Of a stretch of 55,566 bases of DNA, positions 44,338 to 55,292 are shown one piece after another; position 1 is the stretch's first letter, and the number at the start of each line of letters is the position of its first letter. The position numbers and the translations under genes were made by a program. The stretch is taken from the NCBI GenBank assembly GCA_029747585.1, contig JAPEVF010000282.1:1-55566 (forward strand). The letters are read 5' to 3'. A model generated the notes under the pieces. The model worked only from the letters and a program-made list of their open reading frames with translations. It searched no databases and was not told the origin of the DNA. The DNA comes from Pleurotus djamor (taxonomy: Eukaryota > Basidiomycota > Agaricomycetes > Agaricales > Pleurotaceae).

Positions 44338-45168
44338 TCAATCTCTGCGATAGGATCCAGCCGTTGTCCTAGTACTGATAGAGCCCGTATTGATGGCAAG
44401 AGCCCATGTGAAGGAAATTGGTTCCATTGACACCAGTGCGAGGTGGGTAAGCTGCGGAGCAATGAACACCTTTGGAAGCCAGGGGATAGCTCGAAGGCAC
44501 AAGGAACGCAACAGAGGCATGTCCAACCACGTCTCCCCCAAGACATGTTCGTCCAATGTGTTAAACCGCATCGCAGTAAGCGTGAAGCTCTCGAGAATCG
44601 GAGCGCTTTTTCTCGATGATAAAGAATATAGATGCGAGAGATGCGAGAGCTTTGCAAGAAACACAGTCAGGGCTTGTACCTGAGGTACCTTGATCATCAT
44701 GTCCGCAGTGAACGTCCAAAAGTGCGTGTCGATTTTTCGTGGCTCCTTCAGCGTGACCTGAAGAGGAGCTCCCTTCGAAGGTGTCAGCATGCGACGCGCG
44801 CGAGGAGAGAAAGAATCGATGTGTGTCCAAAAATGGGGGCAATCCAGCAGCAGGTTTCGCCAAGCCTGGCAGACGTGCGTCGGCACGAACCAACGCTCAC
44901 ATGGGTGCCAGAATTCCCTGGGCCATCCCTCAGCGTCGAGCTTTGCACACAGGAAGATGCGCAGTAGGATTTCGTCTGGCAACTTGTTGATGGCGCAGTA
45001 AACGTTTCGCTGGAACTTCAAGGCTCTGACACGTTCCTTGTGATCGGCGAGTTCCTTAGCAATTTGGTCGTCGATTGCCATCTGAGCAGCCAAATCACTT
45101 GGATTGACCTATTCATGTCATATATGAGTAATTTTCGTGTTTAATTTCGCGTTTAAAAGTCTCACCAT
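44338..45168 (-). pseudogene. Truncated F-box gene
   Basis: The start-codon exon 45166..45168 is followed by a 57-nt GTGAGA..ATAG intron and an exon 45108..44338, giving 257 residues. The F-box half is intact: KLPDEILLRIFLCAKLDAEGW ... PTHVCQAWRNLLLDCPHFWTHID. It closely resembles the gene at 51.0-52.6 kb, including its PRARRMLTPSKGAPLQ stretch. After SFTWALAI, where the long paralogue goes on for about 270 residues of leucine-rich sequence, this frame ends within 18 unrelated residues. The sequence beyond shows no trace of the missing part. It is a 3'-truncated copy. A short F-box-only product could still be made and might compete for Skp1, but that is speculation. Confidence 0.75.
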
Positions 45169-46480
45169 CGTGGAATATCGACTTTCGCGGTGACGATGGC
45201 GGTGAACACGAACAAAGGAAGCAGGCGCCGGTTCGAGCAAACGCGGCGTTTGAGATGTAGCGACTCCGAGAAGCTTTGAAACTTGTTGAGATTGAACAAT
45301 GGACAGACGGCCCGCAGTGATCGTCCGCGTCAGGCGTCGAGCTCCATAGTTGGCTTTGAATTAAGACCTGACCATGTGCAATCCTTTCTGATTCTCCGCT
45401 CAGTGAAAAGATTTTAGGTGGCCTTTCCTAAACTCAATTCGACGAAGACCAAGTCGGTATATTTTAAACCCGTACTAGCAGCGTACTCGAGCTACTACTT
45501 AAAACTTGGGTGGAGATATACTCTAGGCACACATTTGAACGGACGAAAGTCCTTTTTAGTCCCCAGGAGACAATAGGGTGATCCCCTAATATCGGAGGGC
45601 GTAGCCAAGCAGAACCATACTCAACGGGTTCTCTGTTTCCGTCTCTGATGCATCCATTCGAAATCTATCTTTTACTCCGTCTCTTCGAACTCCAAACTCA
45701 AGGTCTCATCACAATCTCACTAAGATGCTTTGGCCGTAACGCGTAACATGTTCCTATTGATCACGGATCCGCCACAACGTTTCTGTCCCAACCAAACGTC
45801 AGTACATACATTTCCCACATTACTGAGATCTTGTGTTGACGCAGGACGTATCTTTATAGGTAAAAATCCGAGCTGCTTTGTGACTCTGTGGGGGGCGTGA
45901 AAGCTTGGACCGATGCAGCTGCTCTAGTGGCCGTAAGGGAAAGAAACGAATGCCACGCGAAGAGATCGTAGGCGGAGGAGGAGCGAACAGAGATGTCAAA
46001 CAACAAGGCAAGAGCCGGGAGCGGCTTATCACGAGAGATGGCGAGAAACAGATATGGCTGGAGCAAGGTAGGCACAATTCACCACTTCGTCACCGCCGAC
46101 TTATGTCTTCTTTAGTCTCCCGGGCTCGAGAGTCGACAGAATCTTTCATTTCTCCTTCAGTGCTTCGGACGTGGACGTCTAGGCTCTACGATACCAAGAA
46201 CCAAGGAGAGCTACGATGACTTTGAACGGCATGGATCGGTTGCGAACGTGAAGGGGGACTTCAGCGTGTACTACCCGAGAACGGGAGGGAGATTGCTTCG
46301 TACTCGATTGCCTTCGGGGTTGGTCTTGGAAGTCAGGAAGGAAAGGTAAAACAGGCTGGGGCGACAAAGGGACCGTCGGAGGTCAAGCTTGTCGCTGGGT
46401 AAGCTGTTTTTTTTCTCTGTTCACGGACGNTTTTTAGCTACATGGCTTTAGTTGTCTTATTCCTTCATGGACAGTCTTCG
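45169..46480. other. Intergenic, no gene recognised
   Basis: Short frames at 45820-46077 and 45905-46219 have no domain. The latter ends near a possible GTAGGC..TTTAG intron, so a small spliced gene is conceivable. One N lies at 46430. The inner boundary of the inverted duplication falls at the right edge. Confidence 0.4.
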
Positions 46481-46486
46481 TCTTCG

Positions 46487-48791
46487 ACTTTGCTCCAGCA
46501 TGGACACGGACATGGAGCGCATCTGCATCGACCTCCCAAAGTCCACGCATCACTCGTCTCAAACCTACGTCTCATCCCTCTCCTCCAGTACCCTCTTCCC
46601 TGCACACAGCCTATGCCCCATCTCCTCTCTCTCCACGCCCGCGTAACGCTCCAAAGTCCCCTACATCCCCATTATCCCGCTCGCCATTGTCGGAATCCAC
46701 ACCCATCGTACTACCGATGTCGCCGACGTCAGGGCAGAAGAAACCGCATCCATTGAGGCTAGCGAGCTCGAATCCGCCGTTCAGAAGCGGCGGTGGAGGC
46801 TCAGCAGGACCTCGATCACCTGGAACAGCTGTACCGCCGTCGCTTTCCAGACGACAAGAGGAGGAACGGGAGAGGGATACGGAGGCAGAACTTACCTCGT
46901 TGTCAGCGTCGTCTGAAGCATCTGGGTTTGACGGAACCGACTCCCAAAGGGATCGTGAGCAAGTCTCGCTGCGACAGAACTCGATCCGGACGTTTGCATT
47001 GGACGTTCGAGTACAAGTACTACTCGAACATCTTTGGATTCCTCCTCACGTATCGCTCCTCCTCCGTCGTCTGCTACAATGCCGAATACACCCCAACCTC
47101 CGCTTCAGTCCCCCTCACACGTAACACGCCAATCATCCCTCCGTTCGAAACTGTCCCTTCCCAACCTCCGTCGTAAACAGAGCAAGCAGCCAGACGATAC
47201 CGTCAGCATCGCCGCTAGCTCTATTGATGCTTCATCCTCCATTAACGGTGAGCCTGAGTTTGAGATGGCTCAGGTGGGAGGTATGGAGTTCGAATTGGTT
47301 CGACCGAGCTTCAGCCACTTCAGGAACAGCGAGGATTCGTTTGCTGGGAGGGATAGGGATGGCATGTCTGTTGACGGAACTGCTGGTCCTGGTGGATTGC
47401 TACGAGCTGATAGTCCGGCGATGTCGTATACGTCGTCAGGTCAGCGCTCACCTAGCGTAGGGGATTTCCGTCTGCCGCATACGCCTCCACCTCCTGCTTC
47501 GTCACAGTTACCAGCGTCGACCTTGACACCATCCAAGTTGTCCTCAGCTCCTCAGACCTTCGAATCCGCGTCAACCATCGAGTCCCACCGTCAACGCGAA
47601 CTCAAATGGCTTACCCTCATTTCCGCCGTTCCTTCCTCCCAAGCGCGCAAGAATAAGAAGGTTAAGCGACTCTTGATGGAGGGAGAGGTCCCCTCTAGCG
47701 TGCGCTACATGGTTTGGGGCCATATCATGGATGTCGAAGGGAAAGGCAAGGGTACGAAGGGCGCGTACGAGAGAATCGTGGAGGGTGGTAAAGGCTGGGT
47801 CGGTGGAAAGAATGGGGAGGTCGAGGAGATTGAGAAGGATGTGAGGGAGTCCGGGGTAGAGGTTAGCACGCAGGAGAGTATGGTGATGGTCATGCAGTCG
47901 TACTTGGCTATGGTGCCGGATGTCAAGTACAGTCGTGGTGAGTTGGCTTGTCCGCGATTCTTTGTTCTCATGCCTTTGATATTTGATGCCAGGTCTTACT
48001 CACATCGCGCGTAATCTCCTCTCGCACGCACCCGAGCAAGACGGCTTTTGGGTCTTCGTTTCACTAATGGATTCCTATCTTCGGCCATACTTTTCTGCGA
48101 TGACCACGACGCAGAAGGAGGTCGATGCCATGCTCTTTGCCAAGGCCCTGGAGAACAACGATCCTACGGTGGCGAAGAAGGTATTCACGGCGATGGGGAT
48201 CAACGTCCTCACGATCTGTGATTACTGGTGAGCCTTCCTCGCTGTTCCGCCCCTTTGTCCTCGTTCTCATTATTCTTTTCATCGCGTCTTTTTAAGGTTC
48301 TCATCTGTGTTCGTCAACTCGTTCCCCTCTGCCTATCTTCAACGCATCTGGGACGTCTTCTTATTCGAAGGTACGGCTTCGATTATTCCTTCGCAGTTAT
48401 CATCCTTATTTAACGTTTCATAGGCGTACCCTTCCTTCTCCGCATCGGTCTTGCCATCTTCACCCTCACCCGTCGTCAAATCCTCGAACTACCCAGTAAC
48501 CCTTCGACACTGACACCAACTCCCTCCGCCGACGTCCTCCGTATCCTCCACCACCCACCCGTGCATCTCCTCCCCTCCTCGCCAGACGCGCTGATTACGC
48601 TAGCGCTCAGCTGTAAATTCAAGGAAGAGGAGTTCGTCAAGCAGCGGGTGAAGTTGAAGGCAGCGGTAGTGGGGAGTGGGAAGGCTAAAGCGAAGGGTAT
48701 GAGGAATGGGGTGATGGGGAAAGGGAAGGTTGGTGGTGCGCAGGGTGCGGTGTCGGTTTCGGCGATGGAGATTTCGCTGCCGCGACAGTAA
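46487..48791 (+). pseudogene. 5'-truncated TBC gene copy, one frameshift
   Basis: It matches the 3' half of the SH3-TBC gene from SPRI...LKPTSHPSPP onward. The SH3 domain and the large N-terminal region are absent. Exons corresponding to the parent end at 47937, then 47993..48227, 48297..48370 and 48424..48791, all with intact GT..AG sites and the same stop context. One C is missing at about 46987 compared with the parent, shifting the frame after SLRQNSI; from 47079 (first Met in the restored phase) the TBC part is open. In exon 47993..48227 the protein is identical to the parent although many silent sites differ, while introns are unrecognisable. It may be a pseudogene by its 5' end or a functional short TBC protein. 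The residues IEKDVRE and YSR show the same missing fingers. Confidence 0.7.
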
Positions 48792-50800
48792 CCTCCGCCT
48801 TCTTTCATTATCATTCTGTCTCATCCATACACCCATGTCCTTCCCCGCCGCTTTCGCTCTGTCACTCTTATGTTGCTACAAACCACGGACATTTCCATAC
48901 CTTGCTTTCTTTCCATACGTACATAGATCTTTTTGCATATTTATGGGTCTTAAGGGTCTCTTCGGTTTCATCTAGTCCGTACATATTTCTTGGTTTACAC
49001 ACATCCACGTCTCCATACATTACATATACTCACATGTTGTCGTCGCTTTCAACGAGTCATCTCCTAGTTGCTAATAGGTACATTCATGCATTCAATACAC
49101 ATTACAAACACTCTTTCGGCTGCAAAGACCTCCTAGACAAGAGATCATCAATCAAAGCTATCCCTCCCAACGACCGTGCACCACCTCGACCAGACGGCTG
49201 AGCTCCTCTAAGGATGTATCGAGGAAATAACAATTATATATCATCACCTTCTTAATCGGCACCATATGACGCGTCCTCTCATGAAGAATCTTCATCAAAA
49301 GATGGAAGATGTGCCCTTCTGTGATTCCAAAATGCGCGTATTCTAAGCAAAGACAGATGAGTTTGGGATGGGGTGGGTGTTGCTCGGTATCGCGAGTGAG
49401 AAGTGTTTGAAGAAGGTGGGCATTGGGCTGACACAATACAATAGTTTCGATGTCCGTATACGATGGTATGAAGGAGAGCGATTGCGGTGCGACGTTGTTG
49501 GAATCCATGCTTTCGAGGTAAAGACAGGATGCCTTATGGAGTGGCGGTAAGTTACAGAGCTCGCGGAGGAGGACCTCTGGAAAGCCAAGAGGGAGTGTGC
49601 AATTGATATGATGTCCTTCAGATTGATCCGGTACATACAAAGTGAATACATTGGTGATGTATATTTCAACTTTGTGTATGGGTGCTGATGCGCCCATGAC
49701 TTGGGACACCAATGCCTTCAAGCCAGAGATATCTGTTGGTGTGATCACGGTACCGTCGTGCCCATTATATACGAAGACAAGGTCGGTGAGGCGAGGGGCA
49801 TCAAGATGGTTGAGGACGCTAAGAGTCAAGTAGTCGGCTGTGGTGAAGTACAGAATGTGCAAGCAAGGCAGGGACACTCGGGGTGATCGGGGATCAACAC
49901 GCGGCCCATTAAACCCGCGAATATACACATCTTGTAAAAGAGGCGATGACTTCAGGATGTTAAGGAGTGACGACGCGGTGGCTTGGTGGTCGTCGATCCG
50001 TGAGGATATGGTCAAATGTGTAAGCTGTGGCATGGAATGAGTAGTTGACGGTAGAGGACCTTGCGTAATATTGAGTTCACGGAGAGAAGGCATGTCAGTC
50101 CAGATATTTCCATGAAGCCCTCCCTGACCCGATGCTCGGATAGCAAGTTGCTGCATCTGGGGAGCAGAGCTAGTAGATGGTATCATAGAAAGAACGCGGG
50201 GCAATGCATCTGAATCCGAGTCGTCGAAATCCATCGAAAGGTTCTGAAGTCGGCCACTTTGTGATATGATGGCGGCGACTAACAACCAGAAACGTTCGCT
50301 GGCCCCATGTGGGGTGCGACAAGATACTTCGAGAGGCGAGTCCTTAGATAGAGAAAGCATGCGTGACACTTGGTTTGAGTTCAAGTCGATGCAGGACCAG
50401 AAGCGAGGATTGTTCATGACGAGATCATGCCAAGCCTGGCAGACTTGCGAGATCGCGATCCATTTTGTGAACACCACATGATATGGCGACTGGAAGGTAC
50501 GAGCTTCTCGTTGAACCGCAGTGAAGATAGACGTTAGAACGTCGTTAGGAAGCTGATTGATGGCCGAATAGATGTTACGGCGGTGGTTCAGAGCTTTCAT
50601 CGTCTGTTCGTGTCGTTTGATCTCTGCGTCGATTTCTACATCGATGAGACTCTGAGCGGCGAAGTTCGTCCGGATCGCCTACACAGGTGCGTCAAAATCC
50701 TGATTTTCACCGTTCCATCAGATCCGCAAGCTTACCATATTGTGTCTTGGTTGTTCGACCGAACTTGCAACACTCTGGCGCCAAATTTTTGAGAAGGAGG
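46490..50800 (-). repeat. Arm B of the large inverted duplication
   Basis: This is the reverse-oriented counterpart of about 31830-36180, containing a 5'-truncated TBC gene copy on the plus strand and an F-box gene on the minus strand. The convergent spacer near 48790-49100 still matches that near 33600-33860. Introns and spacer have diverged more than exons, so the duplication is not recent. Arm length is about 4.3 kb and the two arms are about 10.3 kb apart. Confidence 0.8.
49158..50738 (-). CDS. F-box protein with leucine-rich C-terminus (arm B copy)
   Basis: The coding sequence is 50736..50738 joined to 49158..50678, giving 507 residues. As in its partner at 31.9 kb, the first exon is the start codon alone and the intron is 57 nt (GTAAGC..TGTAG). 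The F-box half is almost unchanged between the two (NQLPNDVLTSIFTAVQREA, CQAWHDLV-NNPRFWSCID). The downstream leucine-rich half shows many substitutions and small length changes, for example an extra SDSD near residue 150. The frame is fully open, so this copy is probably functional. It is convergent with the truncated TBC copy, mirroring arm A. Substrate unknown. Confidence 0.85.
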
Positions 50801-50962
50801 GATTTAGGAGAGATAGGAGCCATATTGGAAGTTAAAAATTTCTAGAAAATCGGCGTCTCCAAAACTCAAAATCCTCGAACGTAGAATAAAGGTTCAAGTT
50901 GAGACATGAAATAGGGATGACACGGCGTAAATACTGAACCCAGAAGTCAACACTGCGGTTGC

Positions 50963-52585
50963 TCAGTTCACTACCTCTACGAGACGCTTGAGCTTCTTCA
51001 TCATCCGAGCAGGCACATCCCCACAGAACCAGCCTTTCAATGTCTTGATAGGGATTCCCAAGTCCTGTCGCTCGTACAGAAGTCGAATGAGAACAGGGAG
51101 AAGCCCCTGATCCTCATTCTCTTCATCATACAGCGGTCCCTCAAACACCAGGCATTCAAGCTCAGGGTTTATCGGCAATTCCTCTCCAGGAAGCTTGAAT
51201 AGGGATTCAAGCAGGCCGACATCGCACTCTTCAATTTCCAGCGTCTTGATGTGTATTGACGCATGCATGATTGAAGATGCCATGGATATTAACGCTTCAC
51301 CTCTGACTCCTTTAAGTGCGAGGACACGCGTTGAGGACAGCGGGAGGGCATCACAAAGAGGACTATATGATGTGATGGGAATGGGGACCAGTTTTGGCGT
51401 GCTGAAGTGGAACAAGGCAAGGCCGTGGTGGTTGAAGTTTTGTAGCCAAAGTTCGTCCTCAGGGGGGTAGACAGAGATTTCGAAGTAAGGCAGCATTGCA
51501 ATTGAAATTCGCTCAAGGCGGGAATGCGAGAAGTTCGGTCTGAACCGCAAGAAGGTAGATTCGAGCCCGGAAAGATCAACTTCAACTTCAACCGATTCGT
51601 CATTGATGATCGGGTTGGAAAACACAGCATCGAAAGTTGCGGTTATTGGGAGTTGCAAATGTTTGAAAAGATTCACCGCTGCGAATGAACTTGAGTAAAG
51701 AGACATGCTTTTGAGATTTGGTAGGGATGTAGGCAATGTCGCGAAACAAGCTGGTTCAGGACCCAGGCCATTAAGTTCAAGTGACTCTAGCACCGGCGAG
51801 TTTTGTATGATGCTGAGAGCCCATGCGAATGAAATTGGGGGAAATGACTCCAGTTCAAGGGAGGTAAGGCGTGGTGCAATGAAGACCTTGGGCAGCAAGG
51901 GGATATTGTAAAGAGATAAGCAAAGCAGGGAAGGCGTGTCCACCCAGACTTTCTCTAAGACATCTTCATCTACAGCATCAAGTATCCTCGCACGTAGCGT
52001 GAAGGCCTCGAGTATATGAGCCACTCTGCTCGACGATAAAATAAATAAACGCAGGAGATCCGAGGTATCTCGAAGATCCACAGAGAGCGTTTGTATCTGG
52101 GGCACCTTGGCCATGATCTCCGCAGCGAACGCCCAAAAGTCTTCATTTGTTTGCCAGGGTTCTGGAAACATGGCCTGAAGAGGAGCTCCCTTTGCGAGCG
52201 TCAGCATGCGGCGTGCGTGAGGTGAGGACACATCAATATGTGTCCAAAACTGAGGGCATTCCAACATGAGGTTTCGCCACGACTGACACACACGCATCAT
52301 CGTAAACCAACGTGGACGCGAGTGGTGAATTTCCGTTGGCCACTCCTCAGCATCGAGTTTGAAAAGGAGGAGGATACGAAGTAGGACTTCCTCTGGTATC
52401 CTGTTGATCGCGCAACAAGTGTTTCGCTGGGATTTCAAGGCTCTAACGCGTTCTTTGTGCATCGCGATTTCATTGGCAATTTGGTTGTCAATTGCTTCCT
52501 GAGCCGCGAAGTCAGTCGAAATTCCCTATAACATTAGCTTGTGAGCGTTCTCTGTATATCAAGTATTGTACATAGTTGTCACCAT
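50963..52585 (-). CDS. F-box protein with leucine-rich C-terminus
   Basis: The coding sequence is 52583..52585 joined to 50963..52525, giving 521 residues, again with a start-codon-only exon and a 57-nt intron (GTGACA..TATAG). The N-terminus GISTDFAAQEAIDNQIANEI leads to HKERVRALKSQRN and the F-box-like IPEEVLLRILLLFKLDAEEW ... MRVCQSWRNLMLECPQFWTHID. About 380 residues of leucine-rich sequence follow (LPKVFIAPRLTSLELESF, SPVLESLELNGLG). It is the full-length relative of the truncated gene at 44.3 kb and a more distant relative of the arm A and arm B genes. It probably acts as a substrate receptor of an SCF ubiquitin ligase; the target is unknown. Confidence 0.85.
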
Positions 52586-53289
52586 GGTTGAGTTGTACTT
52601 GAGGCGGTGTTTTGGGTAGTAGTGATGGTGATGGACGTGAGCCAAGCAAGCGAACCCAGAGTAGCGTTCTGGCGCCGCACGTGTATACATTTCGGCTACC
52701 ATGCTGCTTTGGTATGTTCAACTCACAGACGCCGACGCTTCTCAAGCTCCCTTAGAGTACGCAAGAAATGAAGAGAGTTTCCCAGAGCAATCACAAGGGT
52801 ATTCTACACGGAGGATATTGTATTGGAACGCGTTGGAGACCACAAAGCTAACGGCTCGAGCTGTCCAACAACTGGAATAATCATACTATTTGCATTCTCA
52901 AGGCGTAGCGAAGAGACGTACAAATTTACGGTTCTCCCATCCTCCGACCCAACTGATGACCAGAAGTACCGCATCATTAAGCCATCGCTTACGCCTCTCC
53001 CACCCATCTCATAGCGCATGCTTTTACGGGTCCGTTCGCTTGCTTTCCCAGCTCCCTGCCTGAGCGGTCCTCATTCCGTCAGGTCGGCGACCTCGGAAGG
53101 GATGGGGTAGGGTAATGGCAACGGCAGCTCCGAGGGCTCGAAAAACAGCGAAGAACTGCCAAAGACGACGTATACATCGAGCGAAGCGGTCTTCAGAAGG
53201 TAGATCGTAAGTAATCGACCTCAAGGGAGCGAAAATGTGGTGGTCACCCACCATTTCCAGCTTCGCGCACAGCGAACCAAGTCATACCA
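52586..53289. other. Upstream region of the F-box gene, nothing recognised
   Basis: Short frames on both strands lack domains. The region lies between the F-box start codon and the first unit of the minus-strand exon array and may hold the F-box promoter. Confidence 0.4.
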
Positions 53290-54454
53290 ATGAAGGTGAA
53301 TACCTCTTCGACGACACAGCCGATCGTCCTAGCCTTCAGGGATCATGTTCGTGGCCACTTTGCGCAGCTTCACCGCGGCTTGGATGGGAGGTGGGTCGAG
53401 GTTTCGAAGATGAGTATTCGGGGGGTACCAGGACAAGGAGTACGACTTCGAAGGCGATCGAGACCTCCGTGGTACCGGGTAGGGCTGCGTAACAAGTACA
53501 GTAAGCATGAAGAACTCATTGTAGACGGATAACATCGAGGGAGGGCGCGCCGTGCCATGTAATCAAATCCGTCCATATGATCGAAACCTACAGAGTCAGG
53601 TAGCCAGTGACCACGCCGTTTTATCTCGTCTTGAATGACCATGGTGGGAAGACACTGAGGCAGCCTTGCCAAATGTGACATTGACTTGAAGAGGAAGACT
53701 GAGAGGTTGCTATTCCGCGGGTACCAGAACAAGGAGGCGGAGGTTATGCAGTTCGGAACGTGTTTGAGACCATCCTGACAGCGGGTAGATCTGTATGGAC
53801 GGTATGTTAAGCATATGAAACACAGTGGGACACAAGGAAAACGAGAAAAACGCGTACCTTGCCCGATTTTCAACCCATCCACCTAAACCTACGGAGCCGA
53901 ATTACTCATCAACGACTAATCCTCTCTCCTCCATATTCTGATAGTGCGTTCACACGTTATCGACGCTGCTTCACCGTGGAGGAGATCGTCTTCAACCGGG
54001 AGATACAAATTTGTTCTTCGGAGGTTCGAGGACGGGGAGTACGACGAGGTACAGCTTTATGAGCCCGAAGATAGCGGATAGCGCTGGCCAGGGACTACAG
54101 TAAGTGCATTGCAGACAGTATAGATGAGAAAAACGACGGAAAGACGTACCTTGCGCAGCGTCCTATCTATGCGTGCAAACCTACGGAGTCGAATTGCTCA
54201 TCAACGACTGCGCCGTTCGCTCCCATTTTCAGGGAACACGTTCATACGTCGTCAACGCTGCTTTTCCGTGGATGAAATCACCTTCAAGTTGATATCTCAG
54301 GATGGCTTCTTCCGCGATGGCAGGGTGGGGAGAACGATGAGATGCGACTTATAATGCGTTTGAGATGACCATAGTACCGGTCAGAGCTGTGTAACAAGTA
54401 CCGTAAGCATATCGTTGACACTTTAGAAGAGAAGGACAAGAAAGAAGCATACCG
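53290..54454 (-). repeat. Second tandem array of the ~304-bp exon-intron unit
   Basis: On the minus strand, exons begin at acceptors near 54386, 54094, 53790 and 53484. Two are fully delimited, 54150..54386 and 53858..54094, each exactly 237 nt (79 codons), with AAG|GTACG donors. The intron 53791..53857 is 67 nt, the same as three introns of the plus-strand array at 28.9-30.0 kb. Splice-site neighbourhoods are alike across the loci: CTTACTGTACT...CAG then CnCTnCCCGGT. Peptide fragments also match: GKAALTTYERVP here versus KAALYLFESSP there, and SLSWYPPNTHLRNLD here versus SLSWYPRKSNLRNLD there. Stops occur in several units. A fifth unit upstream of the 54454 donor (ALATLERGYRALRLTALLFDE) has a longer open frame, to about 54763. 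The protein family is unknown. Confidence 0.6.
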
Positions 54455-54763
54455 CGAACAGTATCCAGTCCGTCCGCCTAAGCCCACGGGGTCAGAAAGT
54501 TCATCGAACAACAAGGCCGTTAACCTCAGCGCTCTGTAACCACGTTCTAAAGTCGCCAGAGCTACTTCGATGCTCACGAAACTGGCTCCGTACGGACGTT
54601 TCGGGGGTTGTTCTTCCAAGGTGGAGGGACGGGGGAGTTGCTGCTGGACGTCAATGCCATATAAAATTGGCTCGACCTCCGTGATGGCGACAGGGTGGCC
54701 TTGACGGGTTGAAAAGTTGGTTGGAGAGTTGTATGGGTGGATGAAGGATGAGACTGCGGCCAT

Positions 54764-55236
54764 GCTTTCTAGGCAACATCGAGGAGGACGGATTATCTGC
54801 GTGGAGGCGAAAGCAAGTCGCGGTCGGGTTCAGATAGCAGGGCAGTCAAAGAGTGCCCACACAAATAGAACTACGGTTCCAACGGAGGTTCGAGTGGCTT
54901 TGAAGGCGATGCGCCGATGGTTGAGATCTTGAGAGGTAAAGCAGCGCTGCTTGCGCTGGAGATTTATCATGAGATAAGTGGATGTTGACGCAAAGAGTCG
55001 AAGGGCATACACACCTTGATTGATGTAAAATACCATCGCCTATCCCTCTCGAACCAAAGAAACACCCGAACGACTCCCTCGATTAACCCAGCACCTTCTT
55101 CGCGCAGAACCAGAACCGCGAAAAACGCAGAACTTCTATGGTAGAAAATATTGGTTTATAAAATAATGTGAACTAGAAACTAGACCAGAAAGTGAACGCA
55201 CAGTTAGAAAGTGAACCCAAAGCGCAAATGACACGA
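54764..55236. other. Distal region, nothing recognised
   Basis: Small open frames without domains. AT-rich sequence around 55140-55190 contains duplicated GAAAGTGAAC words leading into the inverted repeat that follows. Confidence 0.4.
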
Positions 55237-55292
55237 AAAAGGTGAACCGTTCACTTTTTCCCATGTGGAGTCAGGTGATCGGTTCACCTTTT
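55237..55292. repeat. Short inverted repeat, MITE-like
   Basis: AAAAGGTGAACCG at 55237-55249 is perfectly inverted as CGGTTCACCTTTT at 55280-55292. A second, imperfect palindrome (GGTGAACCGTTCAC) sits inside the left arm. GTCAGGTGAT is directly repeated at 55270 and 55306. It could be a miniature element fragment or a hairpin; no coding potential. Confidence 0.5.
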
